A stretch of DNA of 64,000 nt, taken from positions 310,001 through 374,000 of the forward strand of contig NZ_BBIQ01000001.1 of the NCBI RefSeq assembly GCF_000730565.1, written 5' to 3'. The notes beneath the pieces are model-generated. The model was not told the DNA's origin, did not search any database, and saw only the letters and a list, made by a program, of their open reading frames with translations. Shown piece after piece: positions 45,410-55,171 of this stretch. How positions within the stretch are numbered: position 1 is the stretch's first letter; each line of letters starts with the position of its first letter. Origin of the DNA: Pseudomonas fulva NBRC 16637 = DSM 17717 (GTDB lineage Bacteria; Pseudomonadota; Gammaproteobacteria; Pseudomonadales; Pseudomonadaceae). The position numbers were made by a program, and so were the translations under genes.

Positions 45410-47860
45410 TCAGAAGAGATCCATTGGCGTTGCTTCATCGGCTGGAAGCGGGCTACCCGGTGCAGTCCCGTTACCCAGTTCGTCCACCGACGGTGGCGAG
45501 TCCTCTGCCTTGAACAGCTCGAAATAGGCATTGGGCGTGCTTGCCGAGGCAGCACGGCCACTGACGGGATCGACCCTCAGGCTCAGGATGCCTTCAGGCT
45601 GCGCGGGCGGGTGCTCAGGCCGGCCTTGGAGAGCCGGGCCCATGAAGCCCATCCAGATCGGCAGTGCGGCAGTGCCACCGTATTCCCGACGACCCAGGGT
45701 TTCGGGCTGATCGAAACCAACCCACACCGTGGTCACGTAATCGGCGTTGTAGCCCGAGAACCAGGCATCCTTCGATTCGTTGGTGGTACCGGTTTTGCCC
45801 GCAAGGTCGGTGCGTCCCAGTGCCAGCGCTCGGCGGCCCGTACCGCGTTTGATGACGTCCTGCAGCATGCTGGTGAGGATATAGGTGGTACGGCCGTCGA
45901 TGATGCGCTCGGCCACTGCCGGGGCTTGTGGTGCGGGCGCCTGATCGAGCGAAGTGGAGGGCTCACCCGGCACTTGACCAGTGCTGATGGGCTGCTCGGG
46001 AGCGGCCAGCCCGGCATTGTCTTCCGAACCTTGAGGAACGCGTGGCGGATTGGCCGTGAACAGCGTCTCGCCATTGCGGCTCTCGATACGGTCGATCAGG
46101 TACGGCGAGATCTTGTAGCCGCCATTGGCGAACGTACTCCAGCCGGTGGCGATCTCCATCGGTGTCAGTGTGGCAGTACCCAGTGCCAGCGACAGGTTGC
46201 GTGGCAGGTCCTGCTTGTTGAAACCGAACTTGGCGATGTAGTCGATGGTGCGGTCGATGCCCATGGCCTGCAGCAGTCGGATCGAAACCAGGTTGCGCGA
46301 CTTGTACAGGGCTTCGCGCATGCGAATCGGGCCGAGGAACGTATTGGTATCGTTCTTGGGGCGCCAGACCTTGTCCACCGATTCGTCGACGAACACGATG
46401 GGTGCGTCGTTGACCAGGCTGGAGGCGGTGTAGCCGCTGTCGAGCGCTGCGCTGTAGATGAAAGGCTTGAAACTCGAACCGGGCTGGCGCTTGGCCTGCA
46501 TGGCACGGTTATAGTTGCTCTGCTCGAACGAGAAACCGCCGACCAGTGCGCGGATGGCGCCGCTGGTAGGGTCCAGGGTGACGAGCGCGCTCTGGGCGCT
46601 GGGCACCTGGCTGAATTTGAACGACCCGTCATCCAGCCGCTGCAGGCGCACCAGGTCGCCGACTTGGGCAACGTCTGCCGGCGACTGGGGCGCACGGCCT
46701 TGGGCATTGGTGTTGATGAACGGACGCGCCCACTTCATCGTGTCCCAGGCTACGGTTTGTTCCTTGCCATTGCGGGTCAACACCTGAAGGCCGGTCTTCT
46801 CGACGCGGGTAACGATTGCCGGTTCCAGCCCCCCCAGTGTGCGCTGCCTGGCCAGTTCGTGAGTCCAGGCTGCCACGGTGCGGCCTGGGAAGCGTGCCTC
46901 GGGGCCGCGGTAGCCATGGCGTTGGTCGTAGTCGGTCAACCCTTTGAGGACCGCCTTGTTGGCGATTTCCTGGGTGTCGCTAGGCACGGTGGTGGTCACG
47001 CGCAAGCCTTCGGTGTAGGCGTCGCTGCCGTAGCGGCCGACCATTTCGGCACGGGCCATTTCGGCGACGAAGGGCGCATTCACCTCAGGGGTGGGCACGT
47101 GATAGCGGGCGTTCAGCGGCTCGGCCAGGGCGGCCTGGTAGCTTGCCTCGTCGATCTTGCCGAGCTTGTACATGCGGCCCAGGATCCAGTCACGGCGCTC
47201 CTTGGCGCGGACCGGGTTGGCCAGCGGGTTGAAGCGTGACGGCGCCTTGGGCAGGCCCGCGATCATCGCCATCTGCGCCAGGCTCACGTCACGGATCGAC
47301 TTGCCATAGTAAACCTGGGCGGCGGCATCGATGCCGTACGCACGGTTGCCCAGGTAGATCTTGTTCACGTACAGCTCGAGAATTTCGTCCTTGGTCAGCT
47401 CGCGCTCGATCTGCAGTGCCAGCAGGATCTCGTTGGTCTTGCGCGAGAAACTGCGTTCGCTGGTCAGGAAGAAGTTCTTCGCCACCTGCATGGTGATGGT
47501 GCTGCCGCCGGTCTGGATGTGTCCGGTCTTGACCAACTGTGTGGCCGCGCGCATCAGGCTGCTTGGGTCGACGCCATAGTGGTTGAGGAAATTGTCGTCC
47601 TCGGCCGACAGAAGTGCCTGAATGAACTGTGGCGGAATCTCCGAGAAGCGGATCGGGGAGCGGCGCATTTCGCCAAATTCCGCGATCAGCTTGCCGTCGC
47701 TGCTGAACACCTTGAGGGGGATCTGCAACTGGATGCTTCTGAGCGAATCGACCGAAGGCAGGTTGGGGCTAAGATACAGAAACGCGCCGCTCACACCGAG
47801 TACGAGCGCGCAGATGGCTGCGACGGAAGACCACCAGAAGAACTTAAGCAGACGTATCAA
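45410..47860 (-). CDS. ponA: Penicillin-binding protein 1A (bifunctional class A PBP)
   Basis: 816 residues. One N-terminal membrane anchor (LKFFWWSSVAAICALVLGVS), a GT51 glycosyltransferase domain (ALLSAEDDNFLNHYGVD, GGSTITMQVAKNFFLT), an OB-like insert, then the transpeptidase domain with the active serine in QPGSSFKPFIYSA, SRN in KSRNLVS and the KTGTTN motif. It polymerises and crosslinks murein. No ATG occurs in the first 60 codons, so TTG at 47860 must initiate (or translation starts at another rare codon). A TATAAT at 47926-47931 may be its -10. Divergent from pilM, as in other pseudomonads. Confidence 0.95.
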   Translation of the reverse strand: MIRLLKFFWWSSVAAICALVLGVSGAFLYLSPNLPSVDSLRSIQLQIPLKVFSSDGKLIAEFGEMRRSPIRFSEIPPQFIQALLSAEDDNFLNHYGVDPSSLMRAATQLVKTGHIQTGGSTITMQVAKNFFLTSERSFSRKTNEILLALQIERELTKDEILELYVNKIYLGNRAYGIDAAAQVYYGKSIRDVSLAQMAMIAGLPKAPSRFNPLANPVRAKERRDWILGRMYKLGKIDEASYQAALAEPLNARYHVPTPEVNAPFVAEMARAEMVGRYGSDAYTEGLRVTTTVPSDTQEIANKAVLKGLTDYDQRHGYRGPEARFPGRTVAAWTHELARQRTLGGLEPAIVTRVEKTGLQVLTRNGKEQTVAWDTMKWARPFINTNAQGRAPQSPADVAQVGDLVRLQRLDDGSFKFSQVPSAQSALVTLDPTSGAIRALVGGFSFEQSNYNRAMQAKRQPGSSFKPFIYSAALDSGYTASSLVNDAPIVFVDESVDKVWRPKNDTNTFLGPIRMREALYKSRNLVSIRLLQAMGIDRTIDYIAKFGFNKQDLPRNLSLALGTATLTPMEIATGWSTFANGGYKISPYLIDRIESRNGETLFTANPPRVPQGSEDNAGLAAPEQPISTGQVPGEPSTSLDQAPAPQAPAVAERIIDGRTTYILTSMLQDVIKRGTGRRALALGRTDLAGKTGTTNESKDAWFSGYNADYVTTVWVGFDQPETLGRREYGGTAALPIWMGFMGPALQGRPEHPPAQPEGILSLRVDPVSGRAASASTPNAYFELFKAEDSPPSVDELGNGTAPGSPLPADEATPMDLF

Positions 47861-48035
47861 GGCTTTTCGGTGTCCAGGTTGTGAATGGGTTGCACGCAGG
47901 CCCGGCGGGCCGGAAAACGCCGGGCATTATAAGCATTTTTCGCCACGCCGGGGTTACCGCCCGGGCTGCTCGTCGTCTGGCGGCGGCCAGGTCCAGGGGG
48001 TGCCCCAGGCAGCATCGAGCGCAAGGGAGGCCGCG

Positions 48036-48917
48036 ATGCTTGGACGCTTCAGCAAGGATGCCGGTTCATTTACAGGGATTGAAATCGTCGAGAATGCGGT
48101 GCGGGTGGTTCAGTTGCGCAAGCGCAAGCGGCGCTTTGAGGTGCTGTGCCAGGCACAGGAACCCTATCAGCAGCCAGCCGACACCACCTGGATGGTTCAG
48201 CCAGCACATGCTGCAGCGGCGCTGCGCCGTGCCTTCGAGCGTCACGGTGTATGCCCGCATCGAGTGGCCATGGCGTTGGCAGCCGACCAGGTGATTTGCA
48301 AGCCGTGCCGCGTGCCGCGTCAGGCGTGCGAGGAGCAGATCGAAGCGCAGTTGCTCGCCGAAGCCGAGCGGCTACTGCCTTTTGCGCTGGATGACCTGGC
48401 CATGGATTTCCATGTGCTGGGTCCCTGCTCTGATGAGCCGAACAGTGTCGACGTGATGGTGGCGGCTTGCCGGCAGAGCACGCTGGCACTGGTGCAATCG
48501 GTGGCGAGGCACGCGGGGCTGCAACTGGAAGCCGTCGAGGTCGATACGATTGCCCTTACCCGGCTGTTACCACCTGCCTGTTCGGATCAATCCGCCGTGT
48601 TGCGGATCGATCTGCAAAACATCGCCCTGCATCGTTGGCAGTGCCAAGGCGTCTGCCAACGATGGGCGTGGACGTCGACTGAACCCATGTTGTCGGGTGA
48701 GCTGCCAGAGCAGGTCGTCTTGGCGCTCGTGTCGCAGGGCCTGCCGGCGGACCTGTGGGTGTCCAGCGGCGCCTGCATGACCCCTCGGCACCTGCACGCG
48801 ATGAGCGAACGGCTCAACGTGCGTTGCCGGCCGTTACCCGCACCCGGCGGGCTCGAGTGTCTCGGTGGCCCCATGCTGCTTGCCAGCACGCTGGCGGCAG
48901 GTGGGTTACGGGCATGA
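48036..48917 (+). CDS. pilM: Type IV pilus assembly protein PilM
   Basis: 293 residues, an actin-like (FtsA-fold) cytoplasmic protein that binds the PilN N-terminus. SFTGIEIVENAVRVVQLRKR is the first phosphate-loop region, MALAADQVICKPCRVPRQ follows, and MDFHVLG and DVMVAACRQSTLALVQSVA are typical of PilM. It is shorter than the roughly 350-residue P. aeruginosa protein and diverged in the C-terminal half. GGGAGG five bases before the ATG fixes the start. Overlaps pilN by four bases (ATGA). Confidence 0.88.
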   Translation: MLGRFSKDAGSFTGIEIVENAVRVVQLRKRKRRFEVLCQAQEPYQQPADTTWMVQPAHAAAALRRAFERHGVCPHRVAMALAADQVICKPCRVPRQACEEQIEAQLLAEAERLLPFALDDLAMDFHVLGPCSDEPNSVDVMVAACRQSTLALVQSVARHAGLQLEAVEVDTIALTRLLPPACSDQSAVLRIDLQNIALHRWQCQGVCQRWAWTSTEPMLSGELPEQVVLALVSQGLPADLWVSSGACMTPRHLHAMSERLNVRCRPLPAPGGLECLGGPMLLASTLAAGGLRA

Positions 48918-49450
48918 TCAGGTTCAACCTGCTTCCTTGGCGCGAGCGGCAGCGGCAAGCGGCCATTCGGCGCTTTCGCAACCAGCTGTTGGCAAGCGCC
49001 TTGGCGGCCCTGTGCGCCGTGACGATGGTCGATCAGCTGGCGCGTCAACGGGCCCAGTTGCAGACGACCGATAACAGGCAGCGTGCGGCGGCATTGGCGG
49101 CCCTGAATGAGCCGACAGCGTCGAGGGCGCAGCTACAGGACCAGTACGCCACGTCGTCGAGTCAGCTTGCCCGGTTTGAGACGCTGCGCGCTGAACAGCG
49201 CATCCTGGAGGGGCTGTTCACGGACCTTGAGCGCGCCCTGCCGACCACTGTGCAGTTGTTGGGCCTGCAACTCGAAGCCAGCCACCTGCAGATTACGGGC
49301 CTCGCTCCCTCTGGCGCCGTGATCGCCCAGTTCATGCGGGACCTGGGTCGCTCTGGCATGTTGATCGACCTGCAACTCAAGCACATCAAAAGCCTGCCCC
49401 GTGCCGATCAGTTCCTGCTGACGGCACGCGTCGCTGCGTCCTGGTCATGA
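48914..49450 (+). CDS. pilN: Type IV pilus assembly protein PilN
   Basis: 178 residues. The N-terminus MIRFNLLPWRERQRQ carries the conserved (I)NLLPWRE motif inserted into PilM. One membrane helix follows (about residues 25-42), then a coiled-coil and a ferredoxin-like periplasmic domain (TTVQLLGLQLEASHLQITG). It forms the alignment complex with PilO and PilP. Overlaps both neighbours by four bases. Confidence 0.93.
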   Translation: MIRFNLLPWRERQRQAAIRRFRNQLLASALAALCAVTMVDQLARQRAQLQTTDNRQRAAALAALNEPTASRAQLQDQYATSSSQLARFETLRAEQRILEGLFTDLERALPTTVQLLGLQLEASHLQITGLAPSGAVIAQFMRDLGRSGMLIDLQLKHIKSLPRADQFLLTARVAASWS

Positions 49451-50463
49451 AACTGCAGGCGCACTTGGATCGAGCGGCGCTGCTCGGGCAGTCCGTGCGG
49501 GCCAAGCGCCTGGCGCCAGTGCTGCTGGCCGTTTGCCTGTTCGCCTTGGGCTGCGCGATACGCCTGCCCGCAGCGCTGCAGCAAATGGACCAGGAGCAGG
49601 CCAAGTCCCAGGCACTGGATGAGCAGCAATCGGCTTTGAATGGAGAACGCGCAACGCTCGACAGCCTGCGCGCCTCGGTGGCAGGGGCTGAGCAACGCCT
49701 GCAGGTGGCCCTGTGGAACATGGCCGCCGGCCAGGACATGAGCGACCTGGTGGACCACATCTCGGCGTTGGGCCGTGCCCACGGCTTGCTCATCGAGCTG
49801 CTGCGGGTGCAAGAGGCGCAACCCCATGGTGAGTACCAACAGGTGCCGCTGGAGCTGCGGGTCAAAGGCGAGTATGCCGGCGTGCGGCAATGGTTATTGG
49901 AGTGGCTTGGCCAAGCTCGGCTGCTGCGCACTGGCGACATGAGCCTGGAGCCTGTCGCCGGGCAGCCTGGCATGGTGCAGCTACGGCTGCAGGTCGATGC
50001 CTTTCAGGCAACTGTCCCGACGCTGCAACCACAGACATTGGCCCAGCTGCCGGCAAGCGTGCCCGCGGCGGCACCACAGGTCGATCCGTTCAGGCCGCAG
50101 CAGGACCGGCTGCCTGATCGCGGGCTGGCAAGCGTGCCGCTGTCCCAGGTGCGCATGGTTGGCAGCCTGTCACGGGCACAGGCTAACGAAGCGCTGTTAA
50201 TGGCGGCCGGTAAGGTTCATCGGGTGCGGCTGGGCGACCGGGTCGGGCGCGATCAAGGGGTCGTTACGCATATCGATTCGGTTCAAGTGGAAATCCGCGA
50301 ACACTGGTTCATGGACGGTGCATGGCACGAGCGCGTTGCGTTTATCTCTATGGCAACACCTGTGGGCAAGGAGGCCCTGGTCCTGGATGAGCAAGACATG
50401 GAAATGGCTATTGGCAACCCTGCTGCTGCCATTGACGGCAATGGCGGCCCCTTACCAGGGTGA
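49447..50463 (+). CDS. PilO-PilP fusion protein of the type IV pilus alignment complex
   Basis: 338 residues combining two normally separate proteins. Residues 1-190 are PilO: short cytoplasmic tail, one membrane helix (about 21-42), coiled coil to about 90, and a periplasmic domain with HGLLIELLRVQEA and GEYAGVRQWLLEWLGQA. Residues 205-325 are PilP: VDPFRPQQD (213-221), VPLSQVRMVGSL and VRLGDRVGRDQGVVTHIDSV. PilP is usually a lipoprotein with its own signal; here no lipobox exists and the domain is tethered through PilO. The 3' end overlaps pilQ by 77 bases in another frame. Confidence 0.85.
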   Translation: MKLQAHLDRAALLGQSVRAKRLAPVLLAVCLFALGCAIRLPAALQQMDQEQAKSQALDEQQSALNGERATLDSLRASVAGAEQRLQVALWNMAAGQDMSDLVDHISALGRAHGLLIELLRVQEAQPHGEYQQVPLELRVKGEYAGVRQWLLEWLGQARLLRTGDMSLEPVAGQPGMVQLRLQVDAFQATVPTLQPQTLAQLPASVPAAAPQVDPFRPQQDRLPDRGLASVPLSQVRMVGSLSRAQANEALLMAAGKVHRVRLGDRVGRDQGVVTHIDSVQVEIREHWFMDGAWHERVAFISMATPVGKEALVLDEQDMEMAIGNPAAAIDGNGGPLPG

Positions 50464-51652
50464 GCGGCTGTCACTGAATTTTCAGGATGTCGAGGTACGC
50501 GCCGTGCTGCAGGTGCTTGCCGATCATGCCGGCATCAACCTGGTCGCCAGCGACGACGTACAAGGGAGCGTCACCTTACGATTGGAAGATGTGCCTTGGG
50601 ATCAAGCGATCGACCTGGTATTGCGCAGCAAGGGCCTGGGTCGACGCCACGAAGGCAACGTGCTGCTGATCGCACCGCTTTCTACCCTGAGCGCGCAGTC
50701 GTTCGAGGGCACCTCGAACCCACTCGACACGCAATCACAACCCATGCGTCGGGAACTGATGCGTATCCACTACGCCAAGGCCGCCGATTTGTCCGAGCTG
50801 TTGCTGGCGAGCCTGTCTGAGGACGGTATTCTTGCCGGCAGGGGCAGCCTGGGCGTGGATGAGCGCACCAACACGCTGGTGGTCCACCAGCCGGCGAATC
50901 GACTCGCCGAGATTCGGCAACTGATCGCCCAATTGGATGTGCCCGTGCGTCAGGTAGCGATCGAGGCCCGTATCGTGGAGGCCAACGTCGACTACCAGAA
51001 AGGCCTGGGGGTGAGATGGGGCGGCGACCTGTACAGCGCCGCACCGAGAGCGGGCAAGGACCTGTTCGTTGACCTGGGCGTCGAGCGGGGCGGCAGCAGC
51101 CTTGGCGTGGGTCTGTTGCGCGGCGACGTGCTGCTTGACCTTGAGCTCAGTGCCATGGAAAAGAGCGGTGAGGGCGAGATCATCTCCCAGCCCAAGGTGG
51201 TGACCGCCGACAAGGAGACGGCGCGGATACTCAAAGGTACCGAGGTGCCTTACCAGCAGTCCAACAAGAACGGCGCGACAACCGTGTCGTTTCGCGAGGC
51301 CTCGCTTTCACTGGAGGTGACGCCGCAGATCACGCCGGATGACAGTGTCGTCATGACCGTGAGAGTGACCAAGGACGAACCTGACTACGTCAATGCCCTC
51401 AATGACGTCCCGCCCATTCGCAAGAACGAGGTCAATGCCAAGGTCAGGGTCGAGAACGGGCAGACTATCGTGATCGGTGGCGTCTACTCCACCACGCAAA
51501 ACAATGTAGTGGACAAGGTGCCATTTTTTGGCGATCTGCCGTATGTTGGACGGCTGTTTCGACGCGATGTACTACAAGAGAAAAAATCCGAGCTGCTGGT
51601 CTTCCTGACTCCGCGTATCATGAGTGACCAGACGATTGCCGTGAGTCGTTGA
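50387..51652 (+). CDS. pilQ: Type IV pilus secretin PilQ, short form
   Basis: 421 residues, against about 700 in P. aeruginosa. A signal peptide ([18 protein letters not shown]) is followed directly by a secretin/TonB short N-terminal domain ([20 protein letters not shown]), an N1 domain (about 125-190, [16 protein letters not shown] to [17 protein letters not shown]) and the secretin channel ([53 protein letters not shown]). The N-terminal AMIN domains that bind murein are absent. The start at 50387 is deep inside the pilO-pilP reading frame. Confidence 0.92.
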   Translation: MSKTWKWLLATLLLPLTAMAAPYQGERLSLNFQDVEVRAVLQVLADHAGINLVASDDVQGSVTLRLEDVPWDQAIDLVLRSKGLGRRHEGNVLLIAPLSTLSAQSFEGTSNPLDTQSQPMRRELMRIHYAKAADLSELLLASLSEDGILAGRGSLGVDERTNTLVVHQPANRLAEIRQLIAQLDVPVRQVAIEARIVEANVDYQKGLGVRWGGDLYSAAPRAGKDLFVDLGVERGGSSLGVGLLRGDVLLDLELSAMEKSGEGEIISQPKVVTADKETARILKGTEVPYQQSNKNGATTVSFREASLSLEVTPQITPDDSVVMTVRVTKDEPDYVNALNDVPPIRKNEVNAKVRVENGQTIVIGGVYSTTQNNVVDKVPFFGDLPYVGRLFRRDVLQEKKSELLVFLTPRIMSDQTIAVSR

Positions 51653-51656
51653 TTCT

Positions 51657-52175
51657 GTGCGAAATTTGATACTTGTGGGGCCCATGGGTGCTGGTAAAAG
51701 CACCATCGGGCGCCTATTGGCCAAAGAGCTGCGCCTGCCATTCAGGGATTCCGACAAGGAAATCGAACTGAGGTGCGGTGCCAACATTCCGTGGATCTTC
51801 GACAAGGAAGGCGAACCGGGTTTCCGTGACCGCGAGCAGGCCATGATTGCCGAATTGTGCAGCCTTGATGGCGTGGTCGTTGCCACCGGTGGCGGGGCGG
51901 TCATGCGCGAGGCCAATCGCCGCGCGCTGCACCAGGGCGGGCGGGTGATCTACCTGCATGCCTCGGTCGAGCAGCAGGTCGGCCGCACCGCTCGGGATCG
52001 CAACCGGCCATTGCTGCGTACCGCCAACCCGGAGGCGACCCTGCGCGCCTTGCTCGAAACCCGAGACCCGCTCTACCGTGAAATTGCCGACCTGGTGGTG
52101 CAAACCGACGAGCGGCCACCGCGAATGGTGGTGATCGACATTCTCGAGCGCCTGCAGCAGTTGCCGCCCCGTTAA
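51657..52175 (+). CDS. aroK: Shikimate kinase
   Basis: 172 residues. [20 protein letters not shown] is the Walker A start, [13 protein letters not shown] binds shikimate, FRDREQAMI and VVATGGGAV follow, and RPLLRT is the lid. It phosphorylates shikimate in aromatic amino-acid synthesis. The start is GTG at 51657, four bases past the pilQ stop, so it is cotranscribed with the pilus genes. Confidence 0.97.
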   Translation: MRNLILVGPMGAGKSTIGRLLAKELRLPFRDSDKEIELRCGANIPWIFDKEGEPGFRDREQAMIAELCSLDGVVVATGGGAVMREANRRALHQGGRVIYLHASVEQQVGRTARDRNRPLLRTANPEATLRALLETRDPLYREIADLVVQTDERPPRMVVIDILERLQQLPPR

Positions 52176-52274
52176 CCCGGGACTATTCTCGGCCTCCTGC
52201 GCCGAGGCGAGGCTCAACGATACCGCGTGGCTTGCCTGCCAAAGGCGCCGTGCACCAGCTCATTGTGGGGATAC

Positions 52275-53372
52275 ATGCAGACACTGAAGGTCGACCTGGG
52301 CGAGCGCAGCTACCCGATCTACATTGGCGAAGGCCTGCTGGACCAGCCTGAGTGGCTGACGCCGCATATCGCTGGCCGTCAGGTTGCCATCGTTTCCAAC
52401 GAGACCGTGGCGCCGCTCTATCTGGAGCGCCTGAGCAAGACTCTGGGGGCTTACAGCGTACTGCCGGTGGTCCTGCCCGACGGTGAGGCCCACAAGAACT
52501 GGGAAACGTTGCAGCTGATCTTCGATGGCCTGCTGACGGCCCGCCACGATCGGCGCACCACCGTTGTAGCGCTCGGTGGTGGCGTGATCGGCGACATGGC
52601 CGGTTTTGCTGCGGCGTGCTATCAGCGCGGTGTGGATTTCATCCAGGTACCCACCACCCTGCTGTCTCAGGTGGATTCGTCGGTCGGCGGCAAGACCGGC
52701 ATCAATCACCCACTGGGCAAGAACATGGTCGGGGCGTTCTACCAGCCCAACGCCGTGGTGATCGACACCACGACCCTCGGGACCCTGCCAGCGCGTGAGC
52801 TGTCTGCCGGGTTGGCCGAAGTCATCAAGTACGGTTTGATCTGTGACAAGCCTTTCATGGCCTGGCTCGAAGAAAATATGCCGGCGCTGCGCAGCCTCGA
52901 CGCCGTCGCGTTGACCGAAGCCATCCGCCGCTCGTGCGCGGCGAAGGCAGCCGTCGTAGGGGCTGACGAGCGCGAGTCGGGTGTTCGCGCCACGCTCAAT
53001 CTTGGCCATACCTTCGGCCATGCCATCGAAACCCATATGGGCTATGGCGTCTGGCTACATGGCGAAGCCGTGGCAGCAGGTACGGCCATGGCGCTGGAAA
53101 TGTCCATGCGTCTGGGCTGGATCACGCAGGCCGAACGCGACCGCGGCATTGGCTTGCTGCTGGAGGCAGGCTTGCCGGTGGTGCCCCCGCAGGAAATGAC
53201 CCCAGCGCATTTCATGGAACACATGGCGGTCGACAAGAAGGTGCTGGACGGCCGTCTGCGCCTGGTGCTGTTGCGCCAGCTAGGCGAGGCCGTGGTCACC
53301 GACGACTATCCCAATGAGATTCTCCAGGCCACGCTGTCGGCGGATTACCGCGCGATCGTGGCCCAGCTTTGA
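52275..53372 (+). CDS. aroB: 3-Dehydroquinate synthase
   Basis: 365 residues. [60 protein letters not shown] and [17 protein letters not shown] are the NAD-, substrate- and zinc-binding motifs of the AroB family. It makes dehydroquinate from DAHP. The start at 52275 follows GGGG. It lies 99 bp after aroK and 15 bp before the DamX-like gene. Confidence 0.98.
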   Translation: MQTLKVDLGERSYPIYIGEGLLDQPEWLTPHIAGRQVAIVSNETVAPLYLERLSKTLGAYSVLPVVLPDGEAHKNWETLQLIFDGLLTARHDRRTTVVALGGGVIGDMAGFAAACYQRGVDFIQVPTTLLSQVDSSVGGKTGINHPLGKNMVGAFYQPNAVVIDTTTLGTLPARELSAGLAEVIKYGLICDKPFMAWLEENMPALRSLDAVALTEAIRRSCAAKAAVVGADERESGVRATLNLGHTFGHAIETHMGYGVWLHGEAVAAGTAMALEMSMRLGWITQAERDRGIGLLLEAGLPVVPPQEMTPAHFMEHMAVDKKVLDGRLRLVLLRQLGEAVVTDDYPNEILQATLSADYRAIVAQL

Positions 53373-53387
53373 GGTTGTGACAGCGCA

Positions 53388-54977
53388 ATGACCAGTTTGC
53401 ACGCCGATGAGGCCTTTCTCGACCATTACCAACTGAGCCATGACCCGTTCGCACCGCGCGTACCGGGCTTCAAGTTCTTTCCCGCCCAGCGCAAGCCGGT
53501 TCTGGCGCAGCTGCACCACCTGGCTCGCTACAGCCACCTGATGCTGGTGGTCACCGGGCCTCTGGGCAGCGGCAAGACCTTGCTGCGCCAGGCGCTGGCG
53601 GCCAGCACCAACAAGCAGTCGGTGCAGAGCGTCGTGGTTTCGGCCCGCAGTGCCGGCGATGCTGCCAGTATCCTCGGCCAGATTGCGCAGTACCTGGATG
53701 TGGCCGAGCCGCAGGTCCAGAGCATCCTGTCCAAGATGGTGCAACTGGCCCTGACTGGCCAGGAAGTGTATCTGCTGGTGGACGATGCGGAACAACTGGA
53801 CGAGTCGGCACTCCAAGCGTTGCTGGAATTGGCGGCAGGCGTTCCCGAAGGGCGTCCGCATGTATTCCTGTTCGGTGAGCCATCGCTGATCGCAGGGCTC
53901 GATGAGTTGAATATCGAGGAAGAACGCTTCCACATCATCGAACTTGCGCCGTACAGCGAGGAGGAAACCCGCGAGTATCTCGAACAGCGCCTGGTGGGTG
54001 CCGGCCGGGGTATCGAGGTGTTCAGCCGGGAGCAGATCGCCGATATCCATGAAAATGCCGATGGGTGGCCTGGCACTATCAACCAGGTTGCCCGTGACAC
54101 TCTGATCGAAGCCATGATCGCCAGCCGCTCGACGGCAAAGCGACCAGCCATGGGGTTCAAGATGCCTAAAAAACACGTACTCGCGCTATCCGCCGTGGTC
54201 GTCGTCGCCGTGGCCGCGGCGGTGTTGATGCCCCGCAAGGGCGACAAGGCCCCTGAAGATGCACCCGCAGCCCAGGCCCAGTTGCCCCTTGGCGACGGCA
54301 ATTCCAGCGCGGCAATCGAGTTCTCCGGCTCGTCCCAGCCCAAGCCCCTGCCGCTGGGCGGGCAGTCGCAACCGGTCATGCGTGAACCGTTGGCCCAGGC
54401 AGCAGGCATGGGCGAGGGCGAAGAAGGCAGCCCGGCGGGTGATACCGCGTTGCAACCGGGCAACCCGCCACCCACGGTAACCACCATCGCACCGCCACAG
54501 GGCGTGTCTGCTGGCCCAGCGCCGGCGCCTGCCCAGCCGGTGACCTCCACGCCCAAGCCGGTCACGCAACAGCCCAAGCAAACCACGCCGGCCAAGCCTG
54601 AGCCTGCACCTACCCAGGTGGCGGTGGCCAAGCCCGCGCCCAAGGTCGCCGAGAAAGCTGCTGAAAAACCAGCGTCAGGTGGCAGCGGCAACAGCAGCTG
54701 GTACACCGGTCAGAAGCCGGGCAACTACGTGGTGCAGATTCTGGGGACCAGCTCCGAAGCATCCGCCCAGGCCTTCGTGAAAGCCCAAGGTGGCGACTAT
54801 CGCTACTTCCGCAAGTCCCTGCAGGGCAAACCGCTTTACGTGGTCACTTACGGTAACTTCGCCAACCGCGATGCAGCTGTGGCTGCCATCAAGAACTTGC
54901 CAGCGAAGGTCCAGGCTGGTAAACCTTGGCCACGTACCGTCGCCAGCGTCCAACAAGAGCTGGCTTCGGCCCGCTGA
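53388..54977 (+). CDS. damX: DamX-like AAA ATPase with C-terminal SPOR domain
   Basis: 529 residues with an unusual composition. An ExeA-type AAA+ ATPase domain (residues 1-255: HYQLSHDPFAPRVPGFKFFP, Walker A GPLGSGKT at 57-64, Walker B VYLLVDDAEQ near 125) is followed by a membrane helix (about 264-281), a Pro/Ala/Gln-rich periplasmic linker (about 285-450), and a SPOR domain (455-525, YVVQILGTSSEASAQAFVKA). It couples cytoplasmic ATPase activity to septal-glycan binding. It sits in the conserved aroK-aroB-damX order and ends with a good terminator. Confidence 0.9.
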   Translation: MTSLHADEAFLDHYQLSHDPFAPRVPGFKFFPAQRKPVLAQLHHLARYSHLMLVVTGPLGSGKTLLRQALAASTNKQSVQSVVVSARSAGDAASILGQIAQYLDVAEPQVQSILSKMVQLALTGQEVYLLVDDAEQLDESALQALLELAAGVPEGRPHVFLFGEPSLIAGLDELNIEEERFHIIELAPYSEEETREYLEQRLVGAGRGIEVFSREQIADIHENADGWPGTINQVARDTLIEAMIASRSTAKRPAMGFKMPKKHVLALSAVVVVAVAAAVLMPRKGDKAPEDAPAAQAQLPLGDGNSSAAIEFSGSSQPKPLPLGGQSQPVMREPLAQAAGMGEGEEGSPAGDTALQPGNPPPTVTTIAPPQGVSAGPAPAPAQPVTSTPKPVTQQPKQTTPAKPEPAPTQVAVAKPAPKVAEKAAEKPASGGSGNSSWYTGQKPGNYVVQILGTSSEASAQAFVKAQGGDYRYFRKSLQGKPLYVVTYGNFANRDAAVAAIKNLPAKVQAGKPWPRTVASVQQELASAR

Positions 54978-55036
54978 TACCTTCCGGGCAGCACCACCCC
55001 GCTGCCCTGTAGCCAAGCGAATTCTGGTTTTCGTCT

Positions 55037-55068
55037 AGCCTGCTGCGCCTGAGCGCGGCAGGCTTTTC
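55037..55068 (+). terminator. Terminator of the aroB-damX transcript
   Basis: AGCCTGC-T-GCGC, CTGA, GCGC-G-GCAGGCT forms a 12-bp stem with one wobble, followed by TTTTCT. Confidence 0.87.
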
Positions 55069-55171
55069 TGTCCCGGGCTGCCGGCCACAAGCCGCCCATG
55101 CAGTCCTGGCTGAATCGCTTCAGAGTCCAGCGAAGTTGCCACATGGTTGGCGGCATCAATACATTCAAAAA

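Noticed and set aside
52188..52215. Short inverted repeat CTCGGC/GCCGAG between aroK and aroB
   Set aside because: Six base pairs in GC-rich DNA without other signals is expected by chance.
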